A stretch of 64,000 nucleotides of DNA, taken from assembly GCA_015179125.1 (NCBI GenBank), contig WHVA01000211.1, positions 116,532 to 180,531 of the forward strand, read 5' to 3'. This document shows, piece by piece, positions 1 through 10,100 of this stretch. The translations under genes were made by a program, and so were the position numbers. This stretch comes from Gautieria morchelliformis (Eukaryota > Basidiomycota > Agaricomycetes > Gomphales > Gomphaceae). The notes beneath the pieces are model-generated. The model saw only the letters and a program-made list of their open reading frames with translations, made no database searches and was not told the DNA's origin. Position 1 is the first letter of the stretch, and every line of letters starts with the position of its first letter.

Positions 1-421
1 CCCCTTGTAGTCCCATTGTTCCCAATTAGTTAGTTCCCACGTATGTCTACCCGACTTCCGCTCCCCCCAGAATGTGCTTAGTACCATACCATTACCTGTT
101 GCTTCTGCTCTTTGTATAAAACCCTCTCATGTATGTCTCCATTTCTGCAATCAGATAATCACCTTCGATACTTGATTTCCTTCGCTCCATCTCCTGTTCT
201 TAGCACAGCGAGTCTAGCAAGACCTTCGTCTCTCCGTCTTCCGTCTTCTGCCTTCCGCCTCAGTTCCGGCTCAAGTTTCGAACAACTCTTAGTTCAGCAC
301 CTTCAGGTTTCCGACCCATTTCCGAAATACTGAGGCCAATAGTTTCATTGGGGGTGCAACCTATAAGTTGAAGCCGCTGTCCTTTCCAGTTCTGACTTCA
401 CGGAAATCTCAATACATAACA
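1..421 (+). mobile_element. LTR fragment (family R1), left part outside the window
   Basis: Positions 1-270 match the reverse complement of 63414-63690, and 290-421 match the reverse complement of about 61742-61860, so this is a dispersed LTR family. It holds a TATA box (113-121) and near its 3' end a GTGCAACCTATAAGTTGAAG segment (about 355-374) that recurs in other LTRs here. The LTR ends about 421 in ...ACATAACA and is joined directly to the middle of an unrelated gag gene, which marks a chimeric junction. The short open frame at 112-333 lies in the LTR leader and is not a gene. Confidence 0.75.
113..121 (+). promoter_or_regulatory. TATA box of the R1 LTR
   Basis: TGTATAAAA lies in the LTR, and TGTATAAAG is found at the equivalent place in the inverted copy near 63557. 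Conservation in two copies and position inside an LTR suggest the retrotransposon promoter. Confidence 0.5.
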
Positions 422-1324
422 GAGATCAGGAGAAGGGACATGCATTCTTCAACACATGCAGCATCTACTTTGCAGTTGTCGGAGACCTCTTTCCGAACAA
501 CCAGGCTCAGATTCACTGGGCATTGTCCTTTTTCAAGTCGGACCGCGCAGCCCGTTTTTGCAAACAAGGTGATCCGACATGAAGCGAAGGGAAAGGGGAA
601 CTACTTCCAGGACTGGGACGCCTTTGAGAAAACATTTTCCGACCAGTTCTGCCCGAAAAATGAGCAGCTCACAGCCCTTATGAAGCTCGAGGGGACCAGC
701 TGGTACCAGCCCAAGGATCTGGTCGATGACTACATCGATCACTTCCAGGAGCTCATTGAGCTGGCGGAGTATGACGACGACAAGACGATTGTCATCAAAT
801 TCCAACGAGGACTTGATCCGACACTCCAGAACCAAGTCGCGCTGCTTGGGGATGGAGCTCCAGATTTCGATGACCCGGAAGGGTGGTACCAAGCTGTGCA
901 GAGGGTGTCCCGAAACAGGGAAGCAAATGAGGCCTTCGTGGAGACAACCCGGAACATGACATGCAGTTCCGCTCATCCTACTCCATTTGTGCCAAAACCT
1001 GGAAGTGCATTCATTCCCACATGGAAAATATTTCTGACGGTTGCTCCGCCTGCTCCTATTAGGAACCCTATCCCCCCTCCCTCAAAGAGTGGCCCCGCCC
1101 CGATGGATGTTGACTGCATGCGCGGACAAGGCAATGGAACTATCACCTGCTTCCGATGCCAACAGCCAGGCCACTATGCCTGCGAGTGCCCCCAAGCCTT
1201 ATACATCCGGCTTATGACCACAGAGGAGAAACTCGAGCTCCTTCAAGAGTTCCTCGCACTCGCAGACATAAGCAGAGTGCCCACTGCGGAAGAATTTTCC
1301 GAAAATGCCAAACATGGTGCATAG
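421..1324 (+). pseudogene. Ty3/gypsy gag, 5'-truncated
   Basis: Gag packages element RNA into virus-like particles in the cytoplasm. The reading frame matches the Gag of the intact element at 10097-11272 from roughly codon 78 onward and ends with a CCHC zinc knuckle (CFRCQQPGHYACEC, about 1153-1194). The first quarter is missing because the upstream LTR joins at about 421. The homologous part begins in one frame and continues in another after a few codons, so it is also frameshifted. Several substitutions against both fuller copies show it is old. It is followed by an overlapping pol start, as in the intact element. Confidence 0.85.
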
Positions 1325-2107
1325 GAAGCGGAAGATGCGTCGGATTTGTGACGTGCAGCGGGTGAGATGTGTGCCCCTGATACCTGTACATAACCGGTTT
1401 TCCTGCCTTGAAGTAGAGAATGAAAAGCCCTCACTCCCCTCACTTCGTACAGACCCACCGGATAAAGTCACACAAAAACCGAATCCAACACCCCGTCCAT
1501 CTCACATCCACCCTTGGGATAGACGCCTCCCAAAGCGCTATGTTGTTGCTGCCACCCCTGGCACCAAGTCACTAGTCATTAAGGTGGATATCCAGACGAC
1601 AGATATGGCGGAAGTCAAATCCAGACCCGCCCTTGTCGATTGTGGGGCCACTGGTCAGTTTATGGACCGAGACTATGTGGCATGGAACCGACTGACCATG
1701 CGGAAGTTGCAATGTGCGATCCCAGTGTTCAATGTGGATGGAAGCCCCAATGAGGCAGGGTCCATCACGGAGATAGTAGACACAATTCTCCGTTATGATG
1801 GGCACACCGAATGCACTTCCTTTGCACATCATCCTCGGGTTTACCTGGCTGCAGGAGCACAACCCGGAGATCAACTGGCACACTCAGAAGGTGCTGATGA
1901 GTCAATGCCCAGCCAAGTGTCACCTGTGTCGGTCGGAAGTTCGGAGGGAGCGCCAGGAGCAGCGGAATACCAAGCGACTCATACAGACATGTCATTCTGG
2001 CCCCAATCCACTACTTGCTGAAGAGGATTTGGAAGCGGAATTTGAACCAGCTCCCACTTCCCGTTCTGATTCCGACTCCGACATCATCTGACTCAGTCCA
2101 GAAGATG
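1305..2107 (+). pseudogene. Ty3/gypsy pol N-terminus (aspartic protease), truncated
   Basis: This is the start of the Pol polyprotein, overlapping the 3' end of gag in the -1 frame. It carries the protease active-site segment LVDCGATGQFMD near 1631-1666, with Cys where Ser or Thr is usual, identical to the intact copy. A frameshift near 1820 breaks the domain, and similarity continues in another frame to about 2107, where the sequence switches to a different gag relic. Reverse transcriptase, RNase H and integrase are absent. Confidence 0.82.
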
Positions 2108-2448
2108 CTCAACTTCTACAAGCTTGCATCCATGCTTCAGCACAACAATTCGGCTTTGCATCACTGAGCATATCTTGCTTTGCCAAAGTGAATCAAAGAT
2201 GAAATGGTGCATTTGACAAACCCCGAACCCTTGATGACCTCCAAGATCTCATCCAGAAAATCAACCAAAGGTATTGGGAACATCATAGTGAAGTCTCACG
2301 AGGCCCATACTGCACCCAAACCCAAGGCCAAAAATGATAGGTGCAACCAAAGCCGAGCCCCCCAGAACAATGACCGACATCAAGGTCAAAGTTCTGGTAA
2401 TTCCAACGCCAATGCCAGTGATAACAACCAAGGCAAAGGCAAGGATAA
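2108..2448 (+). pseudogene. Second, unrelated gypsy gag relic
   Basis: Frames across 2190-2290 spell a segment typical of another basidiomycete Gag type (DKPRTLDDLQDLIQKINQRY), followed in a shifted frame by a basic, Asn/Gln/Lys-rich tail ending at a stop near 2451. It is frameshifted and has no intact start. Its abutment to the pol fragment at 2107 means at least two elements were joined by insertion or deletion. Confidence 0.6.
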
Positions 2449-3215
2449 GTGAACACAGCAAATGCCTGAATGGCTTGTGCAATGAGGTGTGTACTTCAGC
2501 GAGCAATGTCAAGCTAATAAATGTTTATAAGGTAAGGGGGCTACTCAAAAGGAGCTTGCCCTGTCTACAGTCGAAGCGAAATAGCCTGTGATACTCAACG
2601 ATGTAACGTACAAGGTCTCACCGAAAGGTTGTCTAGTAGTAACAATCCTTTTGCCAGCAAAGGTGCTCCTTCGGAGCCAGCACCAACAATGGTTTGAAGA
2701 CAAAAGTAGTGAAGGTGAAATATGGAAACTCACCAGTGGTGCTCAAGACCTCCTCTGGTCTAAGATAGTAGTCTATGGAAGAGGGCCTAAGGCAATAGTC
2801 ACAGTGAGGTCAAGTTTTGCACAAGATAGACGTATGATAATTGAACTGCAGAATGTACATGCGAATGTAAACTACTTATACCAAATGCTCATATGATATC
2901 AGCAAATAGAAAAGAGGCCATTGTGAGTCATGGTTGGATAGGGGTGCGCAGTCAGGATACAAATAGATGAAACACATATTCAATAGAAGAAAGGGGGAGT
3001 GCGAACATGAAACAATGGGGGAGAGAGGACAAAGGTACGTATGTAAGAAAACATGCCTTCAGACCTGCATACATCTTACCCTGCATGAACTCTTGGTCTG
3101 TTGGGTCGATCTCACTGATCTATGAGTAGGATGTCCCACGAATGTATCCTGGCCATAGGAACACCCAAAGGGGGTTGAATTGGGGAGGTGATGGGGCCAG
3201 TGATGAACCATAATT
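2447..3215 (+). repeat. Dispersed non-coding repeat, family D (copy 1)
   Basis: It aligns by eye with the reverse complement of 62605-63410 and, in part, with 4735-5130. Shared blocks include AAGGTGCTCCTTCGGAGCC (about 2669), GATAATTGAACTG (about 2837) and a stretch around 3065-3200. The short open frames inside (2588-2896 and others) are not conserved between copies, so it is treated as non-coding, possibly an LTR or a non-autonomous element. Confidence 0.6.
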
Positions 3216-3679
3216 TTAGATTAAAATATTAAGTGATGCCTTTAGCAAACGAATTCTATTGCTTAGCGGTTGGGACCGCTATGTTCATCCCTCCCCTGTG
3301 TGCTGACTAATCCCCTTGAGACGCGTCCGGCACTGATGGATGGGAGTCACGTGACTGTGTCGACAAGAAAGTGGTGTCGATCTGAGGAATAACTAAGTCG
3401 AAAGGGTTCACTTTTGAGGTAGTCTAGAGTAAACAGTAATAGTGAACTCTCAACGAAGAATTGGAGTAAACTATCAAGAGCTAAGTTCTGTAGCTATCAA
3501 ACAAGACTACAGTGACTTCGGGGGTGAAACAGTTGATTCTGCATGATTTTATTCATACATTCATAGTAGCTACTTATACTATATTAATGGTAACTACTGG
3601 TGTTCGAGATAGTGAGTCAATGGGTCGAAAAACTACTTGTAACTAGAGGGGTGACTAATTATAGTCATAAAATCATGGG
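3216..3679. other. No gene seen; contains a stem-loop
   Basis: I see no coding frame. An inverted repeat AGCGGT-TGGG-ACCGCT at 3265-3280 could form a small hairpin. The stretch may be the 5' part of the repeat that follows, but no second copy of it is present in this window. Confidence 0.4.
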
Positions 3680-4270
3680 GTGATGGGGATAGTGTTAGGG
3701 TTGTTAAACTTTGGAATAGAGTCTTGTACCTATTATACAAAGCCCCTGTCTACATAGTGTCAAGATAGTAGTCAGCTGGTCGTGTCATGGAGTCCAATAG
3801 AAAATAGAGATTAAATCTGTCCTGCCTAGCATAAATGCTAGGCTTGGTGATGGGGCCGCTGTCTCTGTGCCTCTTCTGTGGGGCAGCTAATTGAGTACAT
3901 GTATTATGGATGACATTCTGAAGTCACTCCACAATGTCCGGTGCTCCTGCGCAGTCTGCATTCCTCTGTGGCGTTTGGTGCCCGCACCTCCTCGGTGCCT
4001 GTGGCCTGGCACCTGTCAAAGTCATGGCCAATGCCATCAGTCAATAGGCACACTGTCTCTGATCGGCCGCACGTGGTTGATGCCCATATCCCTGTATCTT
4101 ATTTAATCTGTAGATAAGATAGCTATTTGTGATGTCGTGTATCTGTCATCTGTGTCGACGTCCATCGTAAGTGTCATTCCTATTCCTTTTTAGTCATTTT
4201 CTTTCTTTTCTTTTATTAGCTTCTTTGTACATAGATGACTTGGAATAAAATAATTGCATCTATCATAACA
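3680..4270 (+). repeat. LTR-like repeat, family E (copy 1)
   Basis: It matches the reverse complement of 54636-55232 over its length, and its last 52 bases recur at 47168-47219. All copies end in ATCATAACA or ATCACAACA, so the reverse strand begins TGTT(A/G)TGAT as an LTR would. A 20-bp perfect palindrome GCCTAGCATAAATGCTAGGC lies at 3824-3843 and is conserved at 55068-55087. I did not find a matching target duplication or the other terminus. Confidence 0.6.
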
Positions 4271-4734
4271 CATCACACCGGTTAGAGGATGTTGATCGTG
4301 TTTGATGGCATGACTACTGGTGAATGATGCAAGTAGTGAATGGTTCATTCGGTGAATTCGGCGAAGGGTGAATGGATCAAACATAGAGATGGAAGGATGG
4401 AAGGGAACATAGGGGTAACTGGATACAAGAATAAATGAGTCATGACAAACCCATCTGAGGGCCAGGATAAAACCGAATATGCTAACAGGCTCAGTAAGGA
4501 TGGCAAATGCATGCCCAAGGAATGCCAGTGTCGCATGGATAACAACATCTGCATAGTCTGTGTGCAGAGTGGCCACCTGTCAGGATTGGTTCTTTAGGGT
4601 TTAATAGTGGGTGTCAATGAATTCAAGACACCCAAATGCAGTGAACCAAGTGGTCCCTCGAAAACCGACTACGTAGCTGGTGAAATAGTACCAGACTACT
4701 ACTAGTACTACGTGGGGGTATATGAGAGATGAAC
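4271..4734. other. No gene seen
   Basis: An open frame on the minus strand (4190-4576) has no recognisable domain and runs into the neighbouring repeat. A 20-base stretch around 4428-4448 recurs near 5530-5550, so this is probably more repeat debris. Confidence 0.4.
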
Positions 4735-5130
4735 CCTGAGTCTTCAGTCAAAGAAAAGCCTTTACAACACCCGGCAAAATTGTCCGAAGTGATGAGGGAG
4801 GGTTATCTGAGGCAGATGATCCCCTCGTTGGCAAAGGCACTCCTTGAGAGGCCTTCGCCAACAGGCTTTACAGGAATTCCAAGGGTTTGGAGTAAGGAGA
4901 ATAAATGGTGTTTAACTCACAAGTGATATTCTTGGCCTTGGTGAAGGTGGGGGCATGATGGGAAGGTTGAGTTCAAGAGTTGGTTCACAAGTGAGCAAGG
5001 TGAAGCACAAGGAAGACATATGATAATTGAACTGGGGAACATACATGATGGATGTGTCCTTTTTATAGAGAATACATGTATGATACTGGTGGATGAGAAA
5101 GAGGCCGAATGGTTTGGAATATTACAAAGA
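4735..5130 (+). repeat. Dispersed repeat family D, partial copy
   Basis: This is a diverged copy of the 2447-3215 repeat. The shared blocks are CTTCGCCAACAG (about 4855), the phrase around 4898-4925, and ATGATAATTGAACTG (about 5020). The 65-codon open frame at 4729-4926 is not kept in other copies. Confidence 0.5.
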
Positions 5131-5706
5131 ATGCACAGTCACTTTTACAAACAAAGGGGAACATACTGTGTGGAGTGGAACCCATAGCAAAGCTAATTCT
5201 AACAAGAAAGAGGGGTTTCTGAAAGATGAACAGAGATTCTGAACCTTGGCAGTTACTACTGTCCTGTTCTGCAGGGGTACTAAGCCCATTGATCCTAACC
5301 TGCATGGAGGCTGCAACAGACACTGTCCTGAGCATGAGGGTCATCCATGGAGTGGGAGTTTCACAGGTGATGGGTTCTATGATCAATGAGGGCTCCATGG
5401 ACCGAGATCCTGATGGGATTGATGGGGTCAGTGAATGCAAATGGGGTACTGCAAAGGATACTTCAGCGAAGAGTCCGAAGCCCCGACAGCAGGGATGTTT
5501 GTTTGCTGGATGTTGATGGATGGTTCATAGAATAAATGAATCATGACAAACAGGTGGAGGTGGAGGACCGCCAGGAGCGTGGTGAGGTGCGTGGGTGCAG
5601 CATGCGTGTGTGTGGCACGTGACTGATGTGTGTGGCCGCAGGCACAGGAGTGCGGTGCAGTGGGGGGTGTTGTGGAAGTGTGCATGGAGCTCAAGTGGGT
5701 TGGAGG
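5131..5706. other. No gene seen; target region of the gypsy element
   Basis: There is no convincing coding frame. The last bases, GGAAG at 5707-5711, are the left target-site duplication of the element that follows. Before insertion this stretch was continuous with 11945 onward. Confidence 0.5.
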
Positions 5707-5711
5707 GGAAG

Positions 5712-6191
5712 TGTAAGGGCAACCCTGGCTAGTCGTGGAGATCACACTACCACACAACTGACAAGGGGAAATCCAAAGTATGTATAAATGAACAGAGCAT
5801 ACAAGAGAGGGGGTTCTCACCTGACAAGGGGAAATCCAAAGAGAAAAGTCTAAGGACCCCCAATGTCAGCGAGCCCGTATTATACTACGCTGCGCAGCCA
5901 GGGACAACACTTGGCACCCGCCATCAACCCTGCATCCCCCTGACCCTTGATCGACCCTTGATGCCACCTATTATGCGAGTCGCTTGATTTCCGACACTGT
6001 TCCGGGGCGGAAGTCGGAAATTGGAGTGGAACTGGCAAGGCGAACGGAACTGGTGGAAGTTCTCCCAGAAGCGGAATCGTTCCCGAAAGCGGATGCGGAG
6101 ATGGAATCGGAACCGGAAGCGGAGTCGGAAATGGAGTCGGAACTGGGTGTGGTGTCGGAACTGGAAATGGAAAACAGGGTGTCCCCTGACA
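5712..6191 (-). repeat. 3' LTR of gypsy copy 1
   Basis: 480 bp, TG...CA. It contains two direct copies of TGACAAGGGGAAATCCAAAG about 62 bp apart (5758 and 5821) and a CGGAA-rich tail: I count 11 CGGAA or TTCCG pentamers from about 5987 to 6170. Confidence 0.96.
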
Positions 6192-6203
6192 TCACCCCCC
6201 TCT
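6192..6203 (-). promoter_or_regulatory. Polypurine tract overlapping the pol stop codon
   Basis: On the minus strand AGAGGGGGGTGA runs straight into the LTR start TGTCAGGGG. It is the expected primer for plus-strand DNA synthesis. The last three bases are the pol stop codon, so the coding region ends exactly at the LTR. Confidence 0.85.
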
Positions 6204-9200
6204 AACGTGCTGCATCCTCGAAGCACGGGACACAAGGGATTGAAATGCCAGCGAGCGGATTCGGCGAGGGGCACCTGGATGTGTCCTATAGAACTCCCGG
6301 AGTTTGTCAGGAGCGGAAACATCTTGCTCCGGGACCCAAGAATTCTCCTCGTACCCATACCCTTCCCATTTCACGAGGAATTGGAGTCGTCCTCGCACAA
6401 ACCGGCTGTCCAGGATCCGTTCCACCACGTAGTGCTCTTCCCCATCTACAATTTCTGGCGGAGGTGGCGGATGAGCCTTCCGATGTGGAATTGGGTCCTC
6501 AAGCATAGGGAGTAACTTCACCACGTTGAAGACGGGGTGGAGGCGGGACATGGACATCGGAAGTCGGAGGCGGTATGCATTCCGTCCAACCCTCCGCGTC
6601 ACTGTGAAGGGCCCAAGGTAGCGGTGGGCAAGCTTCTGCGAAGGGCGTGTGGTGCGGATGTCACTTGCATCTAGGTACACCTTGTCTCCAACTTGGTACT
6701 CTGGGGCAGGAACCCGGCGTCGGTTGTAGTACCTTGCCATGTCATCCTTGGCCTTCGCAAGGGCCGACTTGGCTTCCGAAAGGGTGGAGTCCATGCGGTC
6801 TCGGAACTCGTTGACCGTCTCGAGTCGGGACTCAGCCTGGCGTGGTTCGAAGCCCATCCGCGGGTGTCGTCCGGAGTCAAGCATGAAGGGAGTCTGTTGT
6901 GTGGCGGAATGGACATGGTTGTTGTATTGGAATTCCGCCAGCGGAAGTAACTCATCCCAGTCATCCTGCCTCTCATTGACAAAGAGGTGGAGATATTGCT
7001 CTAACTCCTGATTGACCCGTTCCGTCTGTCCGTCACCCTGCGGATGGTACGCTGTGGTGGTAGCCAGCTTTATGCCGAGCAGGCGGTAGAGCTCCCGAGT
7101 CAGTTCCGCGACAAACTGCGGACCTCGGTCGGAAACGACTTGCTTCGGGAGCCCATGCAACTTCCAGACATGTGCAAGGAACAGGCGGGCCGCTCCGAGG
7201 GCTGTGATCGTCGTGTGCGTCGGAATGAAGTGGGACACCTTGCTCACCGAATCCACGACGTTCATGATCGCGTCGTAGCCATGAGACTCTGGGAGTTCAA
7301 CGATGAAGTCGACACTGATGGTGTCCCAGCGGGATTCGGGAATCGGGAGCGGAACAAGTTCTCCGACGGGCGGACGTCGTTGCGCTTTGGTTCGGAGACA
7401 AAGGTCACACGTCTTCACGTACTGTCCGATGTAGCGGGACATCTGAGGCCACCAGTAATTCCGAGCCACTAACTCCAGCGTCTTCCACCTGCCAGCATGC
7501 CCAGCGACCCGTGTGTCATGGTGCTGGGACACGATGCGACGGCGGAGGTCCGCCCCACCCGGAACATAGACCTTGCCTCTGAAGTGGAGCAGTCCATCAC
7601 GTTCCGACCATTCCGCTGCCCGTACAGACCGTGAGTGCCCTTTCCGGAGTTCCTCCACTGCCTTCACCACCGACTCCTCCTTCTCTCCATTCCGGTACTG
7701 CCTCCGGATATCCCGGAGCATTTCCGCTTCCGCCCCAACTGCAGTTACTCCTTCTAGGGCACGGATTGCAAAGAGACTTGGGCGGAGCAGTGTCATATCC
7801 GCGTTGTCTCCACTTCCGCTTCCGTGATCCGCGCGGCGGGATAGGGCATCGGGCTTGCCCATGGTGCGGCCGGGGCGGTGGTGGAGCATGAAGTCAAACC
7901 GGGACAGGTGTAGGGACCACCGTGCTTGTCGTCGGTTCAGCTTCTTAGACGTGCGGAAATACTCGAGGTTCTTGTGGTCTGTCCAGATCTCAAAAGGGCA
8001 TAGAGCACCCTCGAGGAAGTGTCGCCACTCTTCCAGCGCTCGGATGATTGCCAGCATCTCCTTGTCATGGATCTCATAGTTCCGCTCGACCGGACTAAGG
8101 CTCTTAGAGAAGAAGGCAATCGGATGCCACCCCCCACCATCTTCCGATGACTGCTGTGACAAGACCGCTCCGGTAGCTGCGTCGGAAGAATCCGCCTCGA
8201 CTCGATAAGGGCGAGAGTCGTCGGGAAAGATCAGGACCGGAGCGGAAGTGATCAGCTCCTTGAGTTTGTCAAAGGAAGTCTGTTCCGGCTCTCCCCACCG
8301 CCATCCAACCTCCTTCTTGGTGAGGTCGAAGAGGGCACGGGCGTGGCAGGAGAAGTCCTTGATGAACCGCCGGTAGAAATTGACAAACCCAATGAAGGAC
8401 TGGACCTCCTTCTTGTTTCGCGGCACGGGCCAATCCGATACACCGGAAACTTTGACTGGGTCCATTTCCACCTTCCCTTCCGACACAATCACCCCAAGAT
8501 ACTCTATCCGTGTCCGCTCAAATTCGCACTTTTCCGGCTTGAGACACAGGTTGTACTCCCGGAGCCGTTCCAGCACTCTCCGCACGACTTCCCGATGTTC
8601 GGACATTGTTTTCGTGAAAATGAGGATGTCATCGAGGTAGACGCAGACAACCCCTTCTGCTATCATGTCACGGAAAATGTCATTCATCATCGTCTGGAAT
8701 GTGGCGGGACTGTTGGTGAGGCCAAAGAACATGACCTGTGGCTCAAAGAGTCCTCGATTGGTGCGGAATGCGGCCTTCCACTCGTCTCCCTCTCGGATCC
8801 GGACATTGTTGAAGCCCCAGCGGACATCCAGCTTAGTGAAGTACCTCGCCCCGCGGAGTTGTGTGATCAGTTCGGAAATGAGTGGAATGGGGTACCGGTT
8901 CTTGATCGTGATTGCATTCAAGGCCCGGTAGTCCTGCACAAGTCTGAGCGAGCCATCCTTCTTCTTGATGAAGAACACCGGAGATGCCATGGGTGACTTG
9001 GAGGGGCGGATCCTCCCTGTACGGAGGTTTTCCGCAAGGAATGCATCGAGCTCTACCTGCTCCTTGGGTGACAGCGGGTAGACCTTGCAGTTGGTGGGCT
9101 TTGACCCAGGCTCCAACTCGATGGCGTGGTCCCACAGCTTCCGTGGAGGCAGGGTATCAAACGACTCCTTGGAAAAGACGTCCTCAAACTCCCGCAGGTA

Positions 9201-10100
9201 CTCCGGAATTTCCGCCTCCACTCTATCATACCTCTTAGAGGCTTCAGCAAGGCGTTGCGAAATATTTCCGGTGGCGCGGATGTGTTCCGCCTCCGGCGGA
9301 AGGTTTACGTACAGCAAGCGCTCCCCTTCCGTCAGAGTGTCTTCCAGGCCGAGTCGGATGGCGTCGGAATCGGAATTGGAAGGGGGATCCGGGTCAAATT
9401 CCGCTTCCGAGTCTTCTTCTGCAAGCAGTGGATGGGGGCCGGAACGACATGTCTGTATGAGCCGTTCGGTCTTCCGCTGCTCCTGGCGCTCCTTCCGCAC
9501 TTCCGACCGGCACATGTGACACTTGGCTGGACACCGACTCATCAGTACCTTCCGAGTCTGCCAATTGATCTCCGGGTTGTGCTCTTGAAGCCAGGTAAAC
9601 CCGAGGATGATGTCTTGCTTCCCCAGGCTGGTGACAGCGAAGGAAGTGCGTTCCGAGTGTCCATCGTAGCGGAGAATTGTGTCCACTATCTCCGTGATGG
9701 ACCCTGCCTCATTGGGGCTTCCATCCACATTGAACACCGGGATTGCACGTTGCAACTTCCGCGTGGTCAGTCGGTTCCGTTCCACATAGTCCCGGTCCAT
9801 AAACTGACCAGTGGCCCCGCAATCGACAAGGGCGGGTCCGGATTTGACTTCCGCCGTATCGGTCGTCTGGATCTCTACCTTAATGACTAGTGACTTGGGG
9901 CCAGGGGTGGCAGCAACAACATAGCGCTTCGGAAGGCGTCTCTCCCAAGGGCGGATGCGGGATGGACGGGGTGTCAGATTTGGTTTTTGTGTGACTTTAT
10001 CCGGTGGGTCTGTACGAAGTGAGGGGAGTGGGGGCTTTTCATTCTCTACTTCAAGACAGGCAAACCGGTTATGTACAGGCAGCAGGGGCACACATCTCAC
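6192..10100 (-). CDS. pol: Ty3/gypsy Pol polyprotein (PR-RT-RNase H-IN-chromodomain), intact
   Basis: 1,302 codons without a stop. Approximate domains: aspartic protease with active site DCGATG at residues 93-98; reverse transcriptase about 320-500, with [13 protein letters not shown] around 423 and the catalytic YLDD at 488-491; RNase H about 630-750 ([15 protein letters not shown]); integrase with an H-H-C-C zinc module (His861, His868, Cys898, Cys901) and DDE residues Asp931, Asp991 and Glu1027; and a C-terminal chromodomain at about 1221-1270 (EEHYVVERILDSRFVRGRLQ, then LVKWEGY). Pol reverse-transcribes element RNA and integrates the cDNA; the chromodomain probably guides integration to marked chromatin. 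The frame is -1 relative to gag and its first in-frame codon overlaps the gag stop (GTGA), so it is probably made as a Gag-Pol fusion by -1 frameshifting, not from its own ATG. Cys in place of Ser or Thr in the protease motif is family-wide here. Confidence 0.95.
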   Translation of the reverse strand: MRCVPLLPVHNRFACLEVENEKPPLPSLRTDPPDKVTQKPNLTPRPSRIRPWERRLPKRYVVAATPGPKSLVIKVEIQTTDTAEVKSGPALVDCGATGQFMDRDYVERNRLTTRKLQRAIPVFNVDGSPNEAGSITEIVDTILRYDGHSERTSFAVTSLGKQDIILGFTWLQEHNPEINWQTRKVLMSRCPAKCHMCRSEVRKERQEQRKTERLIQTCRSGPHPLLAEEDSEAEFDPDPPSNSDSDAIRLGLEDTLTEGERLLYVNLPPEAEHIRATGNISQRLAEASKRYDRVEAEIPEYLREFEDVFSKESFDTLPPRKLWDHAIELEPGSKPTNCKVYPLSPKEQVELDAFLAENLRTGRIRPSKSPMASPVFFIKKKDGSLRLVQDYRALNAITIKNRYPIPLISELITQLRGARYFTKLDVRWGFNNVRIREGDEWKAAFRTNRGLFEPQVMFFGLTNSPATFQTMMNDIFRDMIAEGVVCVYLDDILIFTKTMSEHREVVRRVLERLREYNLCLKPEKCEFERTRIEYLGVIVSEGKVEMDPVKVSGVSDWPVPRNKKEVQSFIGFVNFYRRFIKDFSCHARALFDLTKKEVGWRWGEPEQTSFDKLKELITSAPVLIFPDDSRPYRVEADSSDAATGAVLSQQSSEDGGGWHPIAFFSKSLSPVERNYEIHDKEMLAIIRALEEWRHFLEGALCPFEIWTDHKNLEYFRTSKKLNRRQARWSLHLSRFDFMLHHRPGRTMGKPDALSRRADHGSGSGDNADMTLLRPSLFAIRALEGVTAVGAEAEMLRDIRRQYRNGEKEESVVKAVEELRKGHSRSVRAAEWSERDGLLHFRGKVYVPGGADLRRRIVSQHHDTRVAGHAGRWKTLELVARNYWWPQMSRYIGQYVKTCDLCLRTKAQRRPPVGELVPLPIPESRWDTISVDFIVELPESHGYDAIMNVVDSVSKVSHFIPTHTTITALGAARLFLAHVWKLHGLPKQVVSDRGPQFVAELTRELYRLLGIKLATTTAYHPQGDGQTERVNQELEQYLHLFVNERQDDWDELLPLAEFQYNNHVHSATQQTPFMLDSGRHPRMGFEPRQAESRLETVNEFRDRMDSTLSEAKSALAKAKDDMARYYNRRRVPAPEYQVGDKVYLDASDIRTTRPSQKLAHRYLGPFTVTRRVGRNAYRLRLPMSMSRLHPVFNVVKLLPMLEDPIPHRKAHPPPPPEIVDGEEHYVVERILDSRFVRGRLQFLVKWEGYGYEENSWVPEQDVSAPDKLREFYRTHPGAPRRIRSLAFQSLVSRASRMQHVRGG

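Noticed and set aside
4190..4576. 128-codon minus-strand frame as a membrane protein
   Set aside because: It overlaps the end of a dispersed repeat, has no conserved counterpart in the other copy and no domain.
5428..5820. 130-codon minus-strand frame
   Set aside because: It crosses the boundary and target duplication of the gypsy LTR, so it did not exist before the insertion.
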